This document shows, piece after piece, positions 33,828 through 43,170 of a stretch of DNA of 64,000 bases. The notes under the pieces were generated by a model. It made no database searches. It saw only the letters and a list, made by a program, of their open reading frames with translations, and had not been told where the DNA came from. Source of the stretch: Streptomyces sp. NBC_01232 (lineage in GTDB: Bacteria > Actinomycetota > Actinomycetes > Streptomycetales > Streptomycetaceae); assembly GCF_035989885.1 (NCBI RefSeq), contig NZ_CP108518.1:3290501-3354500 (forward strand), given 5' to 3'. Position 1 is the stretch's first letter. Every line of letters starts with the position of its first letter. The translations under genes were made by a program, and so were the position numbers.

Positions 33828-35231
33828 TCAGGCCCCTGCGGCGGCCTTGCGGACGGCACCCGCGACGGCGCCCGCCACCTTGTCGTTGAACACCGACGGG
33901 ATGATGTAGTTCGCGTTCAGCTCGTCCTCGCCGACCACGTCCGCGAGCGCGCTCGCGGCGGCCAGCATCATCTCCGTGTTCACGGTGCGGGACTGAGCGT
34001 CCAGCAGACCGCGGAAGACGCCCGGGAAGACCAGCACGTTGTTGATCTGGTTCGGGAAGTCGGAGCGGCCGGTGGCCACGACGGCGGCCGTCTGGCGCGC
34101 GACGGCCGGGTCCACCTCGGGGTCCGGGTTCGCGAGCGCGAACACGATCGCACCCTCGGCCATGGCGGCGACGTCCTCGCCGGACAGCACGTTCGGGGCC
34201 GAGACCCCGATGAACACGTCGGCGCCGACCACGGCTTCCTTCAGCGTGCCCGTGTAGCCCTCGGGGTTGGTGTTGTCGGCGATCCAGCGCAGCGGGGAGT
34301 CGGCGGCCGCGTCGACGAGGTCCGGGCGGTCCGCGTGCACGACACCGTGGATGTCGGCGCTCACCGCGTTCTTGACACCCGCCGCGAGCAGCAGCTTGAG
34401 GATGGCGGTACCGGCCGCGCCGGCGCCCGACATGACGACCTTGACGTCGCCAACTGCCTTGCCCACCACGCGCAGTGCGTTGGTGAGGGCCGCGAGGACG
34501 ACGATCGCGGTGCCGTGCTGGTCGTCGTGGAAGACGGGGATGTCGAGGGCCTCGCGCAGCCGGGCCTCGATCTCGAAGCAGCGCGGCGCGGAGATGTCCT
34601 CCAGGTTGATGCCCGCGAAGCCGGGGGCGATGGCCTTGACTGCGGCCACGATCTCGTCGGGGTCCTGGGTGTCGAGGCAGATCGGCCAGGCGTCGATGTC
34701 GGCGAAGCGCTTGAACAGGGCCGCCTTGCCCTCCATGACCGGCATGGCGGCCATCGGGCCGATGTTGCCGAGGCCCAGCACGGCGGAGCCGTCCGTCACG
34801 ACTGCGACGGTGTTGCGCTTGATGGTGAGGCGGCGCGCGTCCTCGGGGTTCTCGGCGATCGCCATGCACACGCGGGCCACACCCGGGGTGTAGATCATCG
34901 AGAGGTCGTCACGGTTGCGGATGGGGTGCTTGGACGCCATCTCGATCTTGCCACCGAGGTGCATCAGGAAGGTGCGGTCGGAGACCTTGCCGAGGCTGAC
35001 GCCCTCGATGCCGCGCAGCTTCTCGACGATCTCGTCCGCGTGCGCGGTGGAGGTCGCGGCGATGGTGACGTCGATCCGGAGCTTCTCGTGGCCGGATGCG
35101 GTCACGTCGAGGCCGGTGACCGATCCGCCGGAGGATTCCACGGCGGTGGTGAGCTGGGAGACCGCGGTTCCGCTCGCGGGCACTTCCAGACGGACCGTCA
35201 TCGAATACGAGACGCTGGGCGCCGTTGCCAT
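33828..35231 (-). CDS. Malic enzyme, NAD type, with N-terminal ACT domain
   Basis: 467 aa. Residues 1 to about 85 form an ACT domain (VRLEVPASGTAVSQLTTAVE, GHEKLRIDVTI), followed by the malic N domain (IYTPGVARVCMAIAE, TVAVVTDGSAVLGLGNIGP) and malic NAD-binding domain (VVMSGAGAAGTAILKLL). The catalytic/metal region includes FEIEARLREALDIPVFHDDQHGTA (two Asp after PVFH). It decarboxylates malate to pyruvate with NAD(P)H. The ACT domain suggests allosteric amino-acid or metabolite control. By the remembered S. coelicolor order (next to hupA) this is the NAD-dependent enzyme. The start MATAPSVSYS is preferred over a longer one with cysteine-rich non-coding sequence. Confidence 0.9.
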   Translation of the reverse strand: MATAPSVSYSMTVRLEVPASGTAVSQLTTAVESSGGSVTGLDVTASGHEKLRIDVTIAATSTAHADEIVEKLRGIEGVSLGKVSDRTFLMHLGGKIEMASKHPIRNRDDLSMIYTPGVARVCMAIAENPEDARRLTIKRNTVAVVTDGSAVLGLGNIGPMAAMPVMEGKAALFKRFADIDAWPICLDTQDPDEIVAAVKAIAPGFAGINLEDISAPRCFEIEARLREALDIPVFHDDQHGTAIVVLAALTNALRVVGKAVGDVKVVMSGAGAAGTAILKLLLAAGVKNAVSADIHGVVHADRPDLVDAAADSPLRWIADNTNPEGYTGTLKEAVVGADVFIGVSAPNVLSGEDVAAMAEGAIVFALANPDPEVDPAVARQTAAVVATGRSDFPNQINNVLVFPGVFRGLLDAQSRTVNTEMMLAAASALADVVGEDELNANYIIPSVFNDKVAGAVAGAVRKAAAGA

Positions 35232-35414
35232 GGCCGTGTTCCTCTTCTGTCCCTGGTTCGCTGTAACACACAGAGCCCCGCTGCACAGCAGATGCGGCAG
35301 GACCTGTTGTCCGATCGTCCCACCTACCAGCCAGTACAAGGTAACCAGCTACAAAATTCGGAAAGACTCTTCCACCATACGAGATTCCAGGGGGGTTCGG
35401 AAGGGTGGGGTCAT

Positions 35415-35570
35415 ACAAAACAGGTCCGCGCCCCCCACTGAGTGGAGGGCGCGGACCTGGTGATTCGTACGTCTATGACACCGACCCGCCATGCTCGCCT
35501 CGCGGCAAGTGGTCGCTCTGAGCGACGAAGGTTGGGCCCGGGGGCTTGGATCGAGTCGGTGCCGTACCCA
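35415..35570 (-). ncRNA. Candidate small RNA between malic enzyme and helD
   Basis: The 490-base gap between 35232 and 35722 has no coding sequence. On the minus strand it contains a hairpin, GGATCGC-CGAAA-GTGATCC (about 35581-35599), then a TAGCCT -10-like sequence at about 35570-35575, roughly 110 bases without strong structure, and then a rho-independent terminator with a TTTT tail. This is the layout of a stand-alone sRNA of about 150 nt. I recall a reported S. coelicolor sRNA at about this locus (scr2952), unverified. Alternatively it is only the helD 3' UTR. Confidence 0.35.
35421..35459 (-). terminator. Rho-independent terminator (minus strand)
   Basis: A 13-bp stem, CAGGTCCGCGCCC with its complement, continues into an inner CCACT/AGTGG hairpin with one mismatch. 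On the minus strand it is followed at once by TTTTGTATGA. It ends helD or the candidate sRNA, 190 bases before the malic-enzyme start. Confidence 0.85.
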
Positions 35571-35722
35571 GGCTAACAAAGGATCGCCGAAAGTGATCCC
35601 CCTGCTCGCACCCGTATCCGAGCACCACGCTCCTGGTCGCCGCCCATCCGGCCGTACGGGGCCCTGAGCGGGCCGGGACCCGGGCGATGAACCGCCACCG
35701 CCGGGCCGCCGTCCGGGGCCCG

Positions 35723-38029
35723 CTACGGCAGCAGCAGCTCCGGCACCCCGTCCGCGTCCGGCTTGTCCCGGTCGGCCGAGACCACCGTCAGCTGCTGCGT
35801 CGCGCGCGTCAGCGCCACGTACAGCACCCGCAGGCCCGCCGGGGACTCGTCCGCGATCTCCGCCGGGGAGACGACCACCGTGGCGTCGTACTCCAGGCCC
35901 TTGGCCTCCAGGCTGCCGAGCGCCACCGCCCGCCCGCCGAGGTCCGCGAGCCAGCCCGCGGCCTCCGCGCGCCGGTCCATCGCCACGACCACGCCGACCG
36001 TGCCGTCCACCTGCTCCAGCAGCCGGCGGGTCTCCTCCCGGACCGCGGCGGCGAGGTCTCCCCCGGCAGCCGTGAAGCGGGGCTCCAGGCCCGTGGAGCG
36101 CACCGCGGTCGGCGGCTCCATGCCGGGCATCGCCAGGCGCAGCACCCGGGAGGCGACCTCGGCGACCTCGGCCGGGTTGCGGTAGTTCACCGTCAGGGTG
36201 AACCGCCGGCGCGGGCGCGAGCCCAGGGCCTCGTCGCGGGCCGCGGCGGCCTCCTCCGGGTCCGTCCAGGAGGACTGCGCCGGGTCGCCCACCACCGTCC
36301 AGGTGCCGTGCCGGCCCCGGCGGCCCACCATCCGCCACTGCATCGGCGTCAGGTCCTGGGCCTCGTCCACGATCACGTGCGCGTACTCGGTGCGCTCCGC
36401 CGCGAGCCGCTCGGCCCGCTCCCACTGCGTCTCCTCGCGGGTCGGCATCAGCTCCTCCAGCCCGCTGAGCTGGTCGAGCGGATCCATCTCCCGCCGTCTC
36501 TTGGGCCGCGCCGGGGCGCCGAGCAGCTGCTGGAGCTCGTCCAGCAGCGCCACGTCGTGCACCGACAGGGGGCCCTTGCCGTCCGGGCCCACCCGGCGCA
36601 GCGAACGGGCCAGCTGGCGGGACTCGCGCGGGTTGAGGTCCCGGCGCGACCAGCGGCCGAGGTGGCGCTCGTCGGCGAGCGCGGCGAGCACCGCGCGCGG
36701 GGTCAGCTCGGGCCACCAGGCATTGAGGAAGCCGATGAAGGCGTCCTCGGTGGAGATGTCCTCGTCGAAGGCGGAGCGCAGCTCGGCGGCCAGCTCCGGG
36801 TCGCTGTGCCGGCCGGCGCCGCCGGACTTCGCGTAGAGGGCGTCGAGGAGCAGCTTGCGGGCGCGCGGGCGCAGCAGGTTGACCGGGGCGGTGCCGCTGA
36901 GGACGTTCTGCCGGATCCGGTTCAGCTCGTCGGCCTCCAGCTCCTGGCGGCGGCCGAAGGCCACCACGCGCAGCCGGTCGGGGGCGCCGCCGAGCTCCAG
37001 TGCGCCGCGTACGGCCTTGCGGAGCACCTTGAGCATCCGGGAGGAGCCCTTGACGCGGGCCACGGCCGGGGAGTCGTAGGTGGTGGCCTCCGCGCCGTCG
37101 ACGAGGGAACCCAGCGCCCGGATGGCCACCTGGCCCTCCTCGCCGAGCGAGGGCAGCACGCCCTCGGTGTAGGCGACGAGCAGCGGGGTCGGGGAGACGA
37201 TCAGGATGCCGCCGGAGTACCGGCGCCGGTCCTGGTAGAGCAGGTAGGCGGCGCGGTGCAGGGCGACGGCCGTCTTGCCGGTGCCGGGACCGCCCGCGAC
37301 CTCGGCGACGGAGGCGGCGGGGGCCCGGATGACCAGGTCCTGCTCGGCCTGGATGGAGGAGACGATGTCGCGCATGGAGTGCGTACGGGCCCGTCCGAGG
37401 GCGGCCATCAGGGCGCCGTCGCCGATGGCGGGCAGCTCCCGGCCGTCCAGGAACGCGGTGACCTCGGGGCGCATCAGGTCGTCCTCGACGCCCAGCACCT
37501 TGCGGCCCTTCGAGCGGATGACGCGGCGGCGCACGACCCGGCCCGGGTCCTTGGGCGTCGAGCGGTAGAACGGTGCGGCGGCCGGCGCGCGCCAGTCGAT
37601 GACCAGCGGCGCGTAGTCGGAGTCCAGGACTCCGATGCGGCCGATGTGCAGCGTCTCGGCGACGTCGGCCGTGAGGTCCTCGCGGATCGCGTCGTCGGCG
37701 GGCTCCACGGAGGTGTAGGCGCCGTCGGCGCCGCGCTCCCCGTCCTTGCCGAGCACCAGGTCGATGCGGCCGAAGAGGAAGTCCTCGAACTCGTTGTTCA
37801 GCCGGTTCAGGTGGATGCCCGCCCGGAAGACCTGCGCGTCGCGCTCGGCGAGCGCGCCGGGCGTACCCACTTGGCCGCGCTTGGCGGCGTCGTTCATGAG
37901 GAACTCGGCCTCGTGGATCTTCTCCTCAAGGCGTCGGTACACCCGGTCGAGATGCGTCTGCTCGACCGCGGTCTCCCGATCGCGGACGGAATCCGCCGTG
38001 CTGTCGACAGCGGCATTCTGCGCGGCCAC
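35723..38029 (-). CDS. helD: HelD-type RNA polymerase-associated UvrD/Rep-like helicase
   Basis: 768 aa from a GTG preceded by AAGGGGG; a TTG twelve codons upstream is an alternative. The N-terminal region (about residues 20-90) is a long coiled coil (VEQTHLDRVYRRLEEKIHEAE), typical of HelD proteins that reach into RNA polymerase channels. SF1 motifs follow: Walker A AGGPGTGKTAVALHRAAYLL (about residue 250), HVIVDEAQDLTPMQW (motif II, about 545), VVGDPAQSSW (III), then LVVSP-, LEYDATVVV (V) and YVALTRATQQLTVV (VI). In related actinobacteria HelD recycles or rescues RNA polymerase, and a relative, HelR, protects it from rifamycins. Which of the two this is cannot be told by eye. Confidence 0.85.
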   Translation of the reverse strand: MAAQNAAVDSTADSVRDRETAVEQTHLDRVYRRLEEKIHEAEFLMNDAAKRGQVGTPGALAERDAQVFRAGIHLNRLNNEFEDFLFGRIDLVLGKDGERGADGAYTSVEPADDAIREDLTADVAETLHIGRIGVLDSDYAPLVIDWRAPAAAPFYRSTPKDPGRVVRRRVIRSKGRKVLGVEDDLMRPEVTAFLDGRELPAIGDGALMAALGRARTHSMRDIVSSIQAEQDLVIRAPAASVAEVAGGPGTGKTAVALHRAAYLLYQDRRRYSGGILIVSPTPLLVAYTEGVLPSLGEEGQVAIRALGSLVDGAEATTYDSPAVARVKGSSRMLKVLRKAVRGALELGGAPDRLRVVAFGRRQELEADELNRIRQNVLSGTAPVNLLRPRARKLLLDALYAKSGGAGRHSDPELAAELRSAFDEDISTEDAFIGFLNAWWPELTPRAVLAALADERHLGRWSRRDLNPRESRQLARSLRRVGPDGKGPLSVHDVALLDELQQLLGAPARPKRRREMDPLDQLSGLEELMPTREETQWERAERLAAERTEYAHVIVDEAQDLTPMQWRMVGRRGRHGTWTVVGDPAQSSWTDPEEAAAARDEALGSRPRRRFTLTVNYRNPAEVAEVASRVLRLAMPGMEPPTAVRSTGLEPRFTAAGGDLAAAVREETRRLLEQVDGTVGVVVAMDRRAEAAGWLADLGGRAVALGSLEAKGLEYDATVVVSPAEIADESPAGLRVLYVALTRATQQLTVVSADRDKPDADGVPELLLP

Positions 38030-38144
38030 CAAGGCCCCCTTCTGACGTGCATGGGCGACCGTCAACCGTACGCGAATCGGCCCCTTGTCCGCACGCCCGT
38101 TCCGGAACCGGTCTCGCTGGGTGGTACGCCCCGGGCCGGGACCC

Positions 38145-38705
38145 CTACCGGGGCCCGGCCGCCAGGGCCCGGCGGCGGTGCCTGGCCACGCGCTCCCGGT
38201 TGCCGCAGCGCTCGCTGGAACACCAGCGGCGCCGGTGGCCGCGGGAGGTGTCCAGGTAGACGCGGGTGCAGCCGTCGCCGGCGCAGGCCCGCAGCAGCGC
38301 GCGGTCGCCGGGGTCGGTCAGCAGCTCGACGGCGTCCCGGGCGACGGCCGCGAGCAGCGCGCCGCACTCCACGCCGCCGCACAGCTCCCGTACGAGGTGC
38401 CCTTCCTGGTCCCGTACGGCGCACAGACCGGGGGGTGGTCCGGCGGCCAGGGCGTTGACCCGGGCGAGGGCGTTCTCGTCCGTGTCGGTGCCGAGCAGCT
38501 CCGCCCGTACGAGCGTTTCCACGTCGGCGCGCAGGGAGCGGAAGGCCTCGGCCCAGTCGGGACCCACCCGGACGAGCGGCGTCCGGTCGGGTACCAGGCC
38601 GGCCCCGGCGAGCCACACCCGCAGCTCGTCACCGTCCGGGATCCCCTCGTGGGGGGTGAAGGTGGCCACCAGGTCCAGGCAGACCCGCCCGGAATCGAAC
38701 CGCAT
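38145..38705 (-). CDS. CGNR zinc-finger / ABATE-domain protein
   Basis: 186 aa. N-terminal ABATE stress-response domain (FDSGRVCLDLVATFTPHEG), then the CGNR zinc finger at the C-terminus: CAGDGCTRVYLD, with WCSSERCGNRERVARHR completing the four-Cys site. It is a putative DNA-binding regulator of unknown targets. The stop sits inside a GC-rich inverted repeat (about 38130-38160) that may serve as terminator. The gene runs toward helD with a 115-base gap. Confidence 0.88.
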   Translation of the reverse strand: MRFDSGRVCLDLVATFTPHEGIPDGDELRVWLAGAGLVPDRTPLVRVGPDWAEAFRSLRADVETLVRAELLGTDTDENALARVNALAAGPPPGLCAVRDQEGHLVRELCGGVECGALLAAVARDAVELLTDPGDRALLRACAGDGCTRVYLDTSRGHRRRWCSSERCGNRERVARHRRRALAAGPR

Positions 38706-38807
38706 GCCGTCAGCCTCCCGTCGTGGGGTGCCGTACCAGATTGCCGCCCGGCGGGTCGCAGCGGAAGCCCCCGAACCGGTACCTCCGGTGGCTGCAGCCG
38801 CGCATCT

Positions 38808-39371
38808 TCAGCCTCGTCGGCCGGAACCCGGCGGGGGGTCGTCGTGGAGGAGGCGCTGGAAGAGGCGGTGGTCGCGCCAGGCGCCGTTGATGTGGAGGTA
38901 GCGCGGCGCGAGGCCGAACTCCACGAAGCCCGCCTTCGCCAGTACCCGCTGCGAGGCCAGGTTGTCGACCAGGGTGCCCGCCTCCACCCGGTGCAGGCCC
39001 AGCTCGTCGCGGGCGACCCGGCAGACCTCCGCCACGCCGGCGGTGGCCAGGCCCTTGCCGTGCCAGGCGCGGTCGACCCAGTAGCCCACACCGCCGCTGC
39101 ACAGCGGACCGTGCACGATGGAGCCGAGGTTGATCGCGCCGACGGGCGTACCGGTGGCCGTCTCGACGAACAGGTAGGGGACGATCCGGCCCGCGTCCCG
39201 CTCGGCGAGCACGCCCTCGATCCGTTCCCGCTGGCCGTCCTCCGTGTAGAAGGAGTCCGGGCGGTCCGGTTCGAAGGGCGTCATGAACGCCCGGTTCCGG
39301 GCGAACGTCTCGGCCAGCCCGGCGGCGTCGCCGAGCGCTACGCCCCTCATCTCCACCCCGTCAACGATCAT
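38808..39371 (-). CDS. GNAT-family N-acetyltransferase (RimJ/RimL-like)
   Basis: 187 aa. The GNAT fold is shown by MRGVALGDAAGLAETFARNR (beta1-alpha1), PVGAINLG (beta4), GVGYWVDRAWHGKGLATAGV with the acetyl-CoA loop RAWHGKG, and VEAGTLVDNLASQRVLAKAGF for the last helix-strand unit. RimL-like members acetylate protein N-termini or small molecules. The substrate is unknown. It lies upstream of the CGNR gene on the same strand with a 102-base gap, and 10 bases downstream of nnaR, so it may be cotranscribed with the nitrate genes. Confidence 0.87.
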   Translation of the reverse strand: MIVDGVEMRGVALGDAAGLAETFARNRAFMTPFEPDRPDSFYTEDGQRERIEGVLAERDAGRIVPYLFVETATGTPVGAINLGSIVHGPLCSGGVGYWVDRAWHGKGLATAGVAEVCRVARDELGLHRVEAGTLVDNLASQRVLAKAGFVEFGLAPRYLHINGAWRDHRLFQRLLHDDPPPGSGRRG

Positions 39372-39380
39372 CCGGGCACG

Positions 39381-40556
39381 CTAGCCGACGACTCCCCTGG
39401 CCGTCACCGCGTCGGCGGGCAGCTCCCCGTACTTGGCCTCGCCGCCCGCGTCCAGCGACAGCCGGTACCCCCGCTTGACCACCGTCTGGATCAGGTTCGG
39501 GACGCCGAGCGCCACCCGGAGGCGGGCCATCGCCGTCTCCACCGCGTGCTCGTCCCGCCCCGCGCCCGGCAGCGCCCGCAGGAGTTCCGCACGGGCCACC
39601 ACCCAGCCGGGCCGCCGGGCCAGGGCCCGCAGCAGGGCCATCCCGGCGGGCGGTACGGGCCGCAGCTGCGCGTCCACCAGCACCGCGTGGCCCCGGATCT
39701 CCACCCGGTGCCCGGCCACCGGCAGTACGCGGGCCCGGCCGGGCAGCTCCTTGCAGAGCAACTGCACCAGCGGGCCCAGCCGGAACCGCTCCGGCTGCAC
39801 CGTGTCCACCCCCAGCGCCTGCAGCGGCAGCGCGGTCACCGGACCGACGCACGCGGAGAGCAGACTGCCGCGCAGCGCGTCCAGCACGGCCTCCTGCAGC
39901 CCCCGCTCCTCGGCCCGGGACAGCAGCGAGGCCGCCGCCGGCGCCGAAGTGAAGCTGACGGCGTCCACCGAGCCGCCGATCATCGCGTCGAGCAGCCGGT
40001 CCAGCGGTGCGAGGTCCTCCGGCGCCATCCACCGGTACACAGGGACCACCACCACCTCGGCCCCGCCCGCCCGCAGCGCCTCGACGAAGCCCGGCAGCGG
40101 CTCGCCGTGCAGCTGGAGCGCGATCCGCCGGCCGTCGACTCCCGCCGACAGCAGCCGCTCGAGCACCTCGGCGAGCGACTCCGAGTCCGGGGACCAGGTC
40201 TCCACGAGCCCGGCGGCCCGGATGGCGCCCTTCACCTTCGGTCCGCGCGCCAGCAGTTCGGCGGCCCGCAGCCGCTCCAGCAGTTCCTCCCCGACGCCCC
40301 ACCCGTCGGCGGCCTCGATCCATCCCCGGAAGCCGATGGCGGTGGTGGCCACGACCACGTCCGGTGCGCAGCCGATCAGTTCCTTCGTGGCGGCCAGCAG
40401 CTCGCTGTCGTCGGCGAGCGGCACGATCCGCAGCGCCGGCGCGTGCAGCACCGCAGCCCCGCGCCGCCGCAGCAGCGCGATGAGCTCGTCCGCGCGCCGG
40501 GCGGCCGTGACCCCTACGGTGAAGCCCGCGAGCGGGCCGGTGTTCGTGTCGTCCAT
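39381..40556 (-). CDS. nnaR: HemD-like/winged-helix regulator NnaR (nitrate/nitrite assimilation)
   Basis: 391 aa from an ATG (MDDTNTGPLAGFTVGV). Residues about 10-250 are a uroporphyrinogen-III synthase (HemD) fold: FTVGVTAARRADELIALLRR, VVATTAIGFRGWIEAA, AVSFTSAPAAASLL and LLSACVGPVTALPLQALG. Residues about 300-380 are an OmpR-type winged helix (VPPAGMALLRALARRPG, RVALGVPNLIQTVVKRGYRL). HemD-wHTH fusions regulate nitrate/nitrite genes; S. coelicolor NnaR (SCO2958 by memory) controls narK and the nitrite reductase genes with GlnR. The upstream narK neighbour and shared strand support this. It is presumably not a haem-biosynthesis enzyme, since Streptomyces has a separate HemD. Confidence 0.85.
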   Translation of the reverse strand: MDDTNTGPLAGFTVGVTAARRADELIALLRRRGAAVLHAPALRIVPLADDSELLAATKELIGCAPDVVVATTAIGFRGWIEAADGWGVGEELLERLRAAELLARGPKVKGAIRAAGLVETWSPDSESLAEVLERLLSAGVDGRRIALQLHGEPLPGFVEALRAGGAEVVVVPVYRWMAPEDLAPLDRLLDAMIGGSVDAVSFTSAPAAASLLSRAEERGLQEAVLDALRGSLLSACVGPVTALPLQALGVDTVQPERFRLGPLVQLLCKELPGRARVLPVAGHRVEIRGHAVLVDAQLRPVPPAGMALLRALARRPGWVVARAELLRALPGAGRDEHAVETAMARLRVALGVPNLIQTVVKRGYRLSLDAGGEAKYGELPADAVTARGVVG

Positions 40557-40588
40557 CGTGACCTGCCTAGTGACGCATGGGGGGGCGG

Positions 40589-40640
40589 TACGGGTGGACC
40601 GAGCTTCCCAACACCCCGTGTCGGACTCGGTTCACCCGTA
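40589..40640. promoter_or_regulatory. 15-bp inverted repeat in the narK-nnaR intergenic region
   Basis: Arms TACGGGTGGACCGAG and CTCGGTTCACCCGTA (one G-T mismatch) are separated by 22 bases. The element lies between the narK stop and the nnaR start. As RNA it would form a stable hairpin, acting as a partial terminator/attenuator. As DNA it could be a binding site of NnaR itself. Its role is inferred. Confidence 0.45.
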
Positions 40641-40651
40641 TTTCGCCCCGG

Positions 40652-42022
40652 TTACACCGACGTGAGCTGCGGTTTCGTCTCGGCCCCGGCGGTGTGGATC
40701 ACCGGGGCCGCCGGGCGGCGAAGGTATACCGCCCAGGTGACCGCGCAGCACAGGGCGTAGAAGCCCAGGAAGGTGACGAAGGCGGCCGTTCCGGAGCCGG
40801 AGGTGCGGAACGCCTCCCGGAAGACCAGGTTGATGCCCAGACCGCCGAGCGCGCCGACCGCGCCGATGAGTCCCATGGAGGCGCCGGAGAGCCGCCGCCC
40901 GTACGCGGCCGCGCTCTCGCCGCTCATGCCGCGGGCCAGCGCCTTCGCCTGGAAGATGCCGGGGATCATCTTGTACGTCGATCCGTTGCCGAGGCCGCTC
41001 AGGACGAACAGGGCCACGAACCCGACGAGGAAGACCGGCAGCGAGGACCGCTGCGAGGCGAACACCACCACGGTGGTCGCCGCCGCCATCGCCACGAACG
41101 TCCCCAGCGTGATCCGTGCCCCGCCGAACCGGTCCGCGAGCGCCCCGCCCACCGGCCTGATCAGCGACCCGAGCAGCGGTCCCATGAAGGTCAGCGAGGC
41201 GGCCTGGAGCGGGGTGCGGCCGAACTGGGTCTGCAGCACCAGGCCGAAGGCGAAGCTGTAGCCGATGAAGGACCCGAACGTGCCGATGTAGAGGAACGCC
41301 ATGATCCAGGTGTGCGCGTCCTTCAGCGCCTCGCGGACCGCGCCGGTGTCGTTGCGCACGGGCGCCAGGTTGTCCATGCGTACGGCCGCCAGCACGGCCG
41401 CGAGCACGATCAGCGGGATGTAGGCGGCCAGCAGGTACCGCGGGTGCGAGGCTCCGGCGGTCGCGATGACCAGCAGCCCGGCGAGCTGGACCACGGGCAC
41501 GCCGATGTTGCCGCCGCCGGCGTTCAGGCCGAGCGCCCAGCCCTTCTTGCGCAGCGGGAAGAAGGCGTTGATGTTGGTCATGGAGGAGGCGAAGTTGCCC
41601 CCGCCGACACCGGTGAGGGCCGCGACGAGCAGGAAGGTCCCGTACGAGGTCCCGGGCTCCATCACGACGATCGCGGCGACCGTGGGCGCCAGCAGCAGCA
41701 GGGCGCTGACGACGGTCCAGTTCCGGCCGCCGAAGCGGGCCACGGCGAAGGTGTACGGCACCCGGACGACCGCGCCGACCAGGGTGGCGGTCGCGATCAG
41801 GAAGAACTTCCCGGCGGGGTCGATCCCGTAGGCCGGCCCCATGAAGAGGACCATCACCGACCAGAGCGACCAGATGGAGAAGCCGATGTGCTCGGAGAAC
41901 ACGGAGTAGACCAGGTTGCGCCGGGCGATGCGCTCCCCCGTCCGGCTCCAGAAGGTCTCGTCCTCGGGATCCCACTGCTCGATCCAGCGGCCCCCCTTGC
42001 GCGGTGCGGTCGTACCGGTCAT
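40652..42022 (-). CDS. narK: Nitrate/nitrite transporter NarK (MFS, NNP family)
   Basis: 456 aa, about 12 TM segments, starting [17 protein letters not shown]. Both nitrate signatures are present: [19 protein letters not shown] and, in the second half, [18 protein letters not shown]. The conserved Arg region in TM2 ([15 protein letters not shown]) that binds nitrate is visible. It moves nitrate in or nitrite out across the cytoplasmic membrane. It precedes nnaR on the same strand. In actinomycetes NarK-family genes near NnaR are induced by nitrate under GlnR/NnaR control. Confidence 0.92.
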   Translation of the reverse strand: MTGTTAPRKGGRWIEQWDPEDETFWSRTGERIARRNLVYSVFSEHIGFSIWSLWSVMVLFMGPAYGIDPAGKFFLIATATLVGAVVRVPYTFAVARFGGRNWTVVSALLLLAPTVAAIVVMEPGTSYGTFLLVAALTGVGGGNFASSMTNINAFFPLRKKGWALGLNAGGGNIGVPVVQLAGLLVIATAGASHPRYLLAAYIPLIVLAAVLAAVRMDNLAPVRNDTGAVREALKDAHTWIMAFLYIGTFGSFIGYSFAFGLVLQTQFGRTPLQAASLTFMGPLLGSLIRPVGGALADRFGGARITLGTFVAMAAATTVVVFASQRSSLPVFLVGFVALFVLSGLGNGSTYKMIPGIFQAKALARGMSGESAAAYGRRLSGASMGLIGAVGALGGLGINLVFREAFRTSGSGTAAFVTFLGFYALCCAVTWAVYLRRPAAPVIHTAGAETKPQLTSV

Positions 42023-42119
42023 CACACGCCTCCACAAACTGTCGCGTCCGTGGAACGACCGTAGGAACGGCGCGTTTCCGCCCCGGTCCCCGCCGGATGA
42101 CCGCCGGGAAACCTTGCTC

Positions 42120-43085
42120 TCACCCGCCGCCGTGGGCACCTGTGAGCGTGGCCGGGCGCCAGCTCGCCGGGGGTACGTCCAGCCAGCCGCGTGCGGCACC
42201 GAGGTCGGCCACGGCCCGGTGCAGCGCTTCGAGTCCGGGGTGGCCGAAACCCTTGCGCCACACCATGGACAGCGGGGACAGCGGTACGGGGTCGACCAGC
42301 GGCCGTTTCACGGACCCGGGCATGTCGACGAAGTCGACGGTCACCAGCACCGGATTGCCGGTCTTGGCCATGACCCGGCGGAACTCGTCCTTGCCGATGG
42401 CCACCGGTGCGGGCGGCGCCATGAGGATGCCCCGCCCGGCGAACAGCTCGCGCGCGAGTCCGGTCCACTCCGGCGTCCGCGGGTTCCCGGCGCCCGCGTA
42501 CACGGTCTCCCCGGCCAGCGCGTCCAGCGGTACGGTCGCCCGCCCGGCCAGCGGGTGCCCGTCGGGCAGCAGCACGGCGAGCGGCTCGTAACGCACGAGG
42601 CGGTGCGCGATGCGGGACCGCCACACCGGGTCCAGCCCGGCGGCGTAGCCGAAGGAGACGTCGAGGCGGCCGGCGGCGACCTCGGCTGCGGCGTAGGTCA
42701 GCCCGCTCTCCCAGCGGGCCATCAGCTCGCAGTCCGGGGCCAGCTCCCGGGCCTGCTCCAGCACGGTGCGCGCGGTGCTCGGCCCGTCGGTGTTCAGGTC
42801 GACGAGAAGCGGCCGGGGAGCGGCGAAGGCGGTGGCGACCGCCTCGTGCGCGGCCAGTACCCGCCGGGCGAGCGGCAGCAGCCGCTCCCCGTCGGGGGTC
42901 GGCTCGACGGCCCGGGTCGTCCGGACGAACAGCGTGGTGCCGAGGGCCTCTTCGAGCCGCCGTACGTCCCGGCTCAGCGCCTGCTGGGCGACGTACAGGC
43001 GGGCGGCGGCGCGGGTGAAGTGCAACTCCTCGGCCACGGCGACGAACCCGCGCAGCAGCCGGGGATCCACATCACGGGGCATCAT
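42120..43085 (-). CDS. LysR-family transcriptional regulator
   Basis: 321 aa. The N-terminal HTH is [19 protein letters not shown], then [22 protein letters not shown] and [15 protein letters not shown]. The rest is a LysR substrate-binding domain. It is divergent from an MFS gene with 85 bases between starts, the standard LysR-target arrangement, so it most likely regulates that pump in response to its substrate. The start has two ATGs in tandem. Confidence 0.88.
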   Translation of the reverse strand: MMPRDVDPRLLRGFVAVAEELHFTRAAARLYVAQQALSRDVRRLEEALGTTLFVRTTRAVEPTPDGERLLPLARRVLAAHEAVATAFAAPRPLLVDLNTDGPSTARTVLEQARELAPDCELMARWESGLTYAAAEVAAGRLDVSFGYAAGLDPVWRSRIAHRLVRYEPLAVLLPDGHPLAGRATVPLDALAGETVYAGAGNPRTPEWTGLARELFAGRGILMAPPAPVAIGKDEFRRVMAKTGNPVLVTVDFVDMPGSVKRPLVDPVPLSPLSMVWRKGFGHPGLEALHRAVADLGAARGWLDVPPASWRPATLTGAHGGG

Positions 43086-43170
43086 CCCCGGAGACTAACA
43101 ACCGATCGGCGTGAATGGCCTCCGGACAGGTGTTGGACGCTGCGCCCGGTCACGGCCGAGGGTGGTGGTC

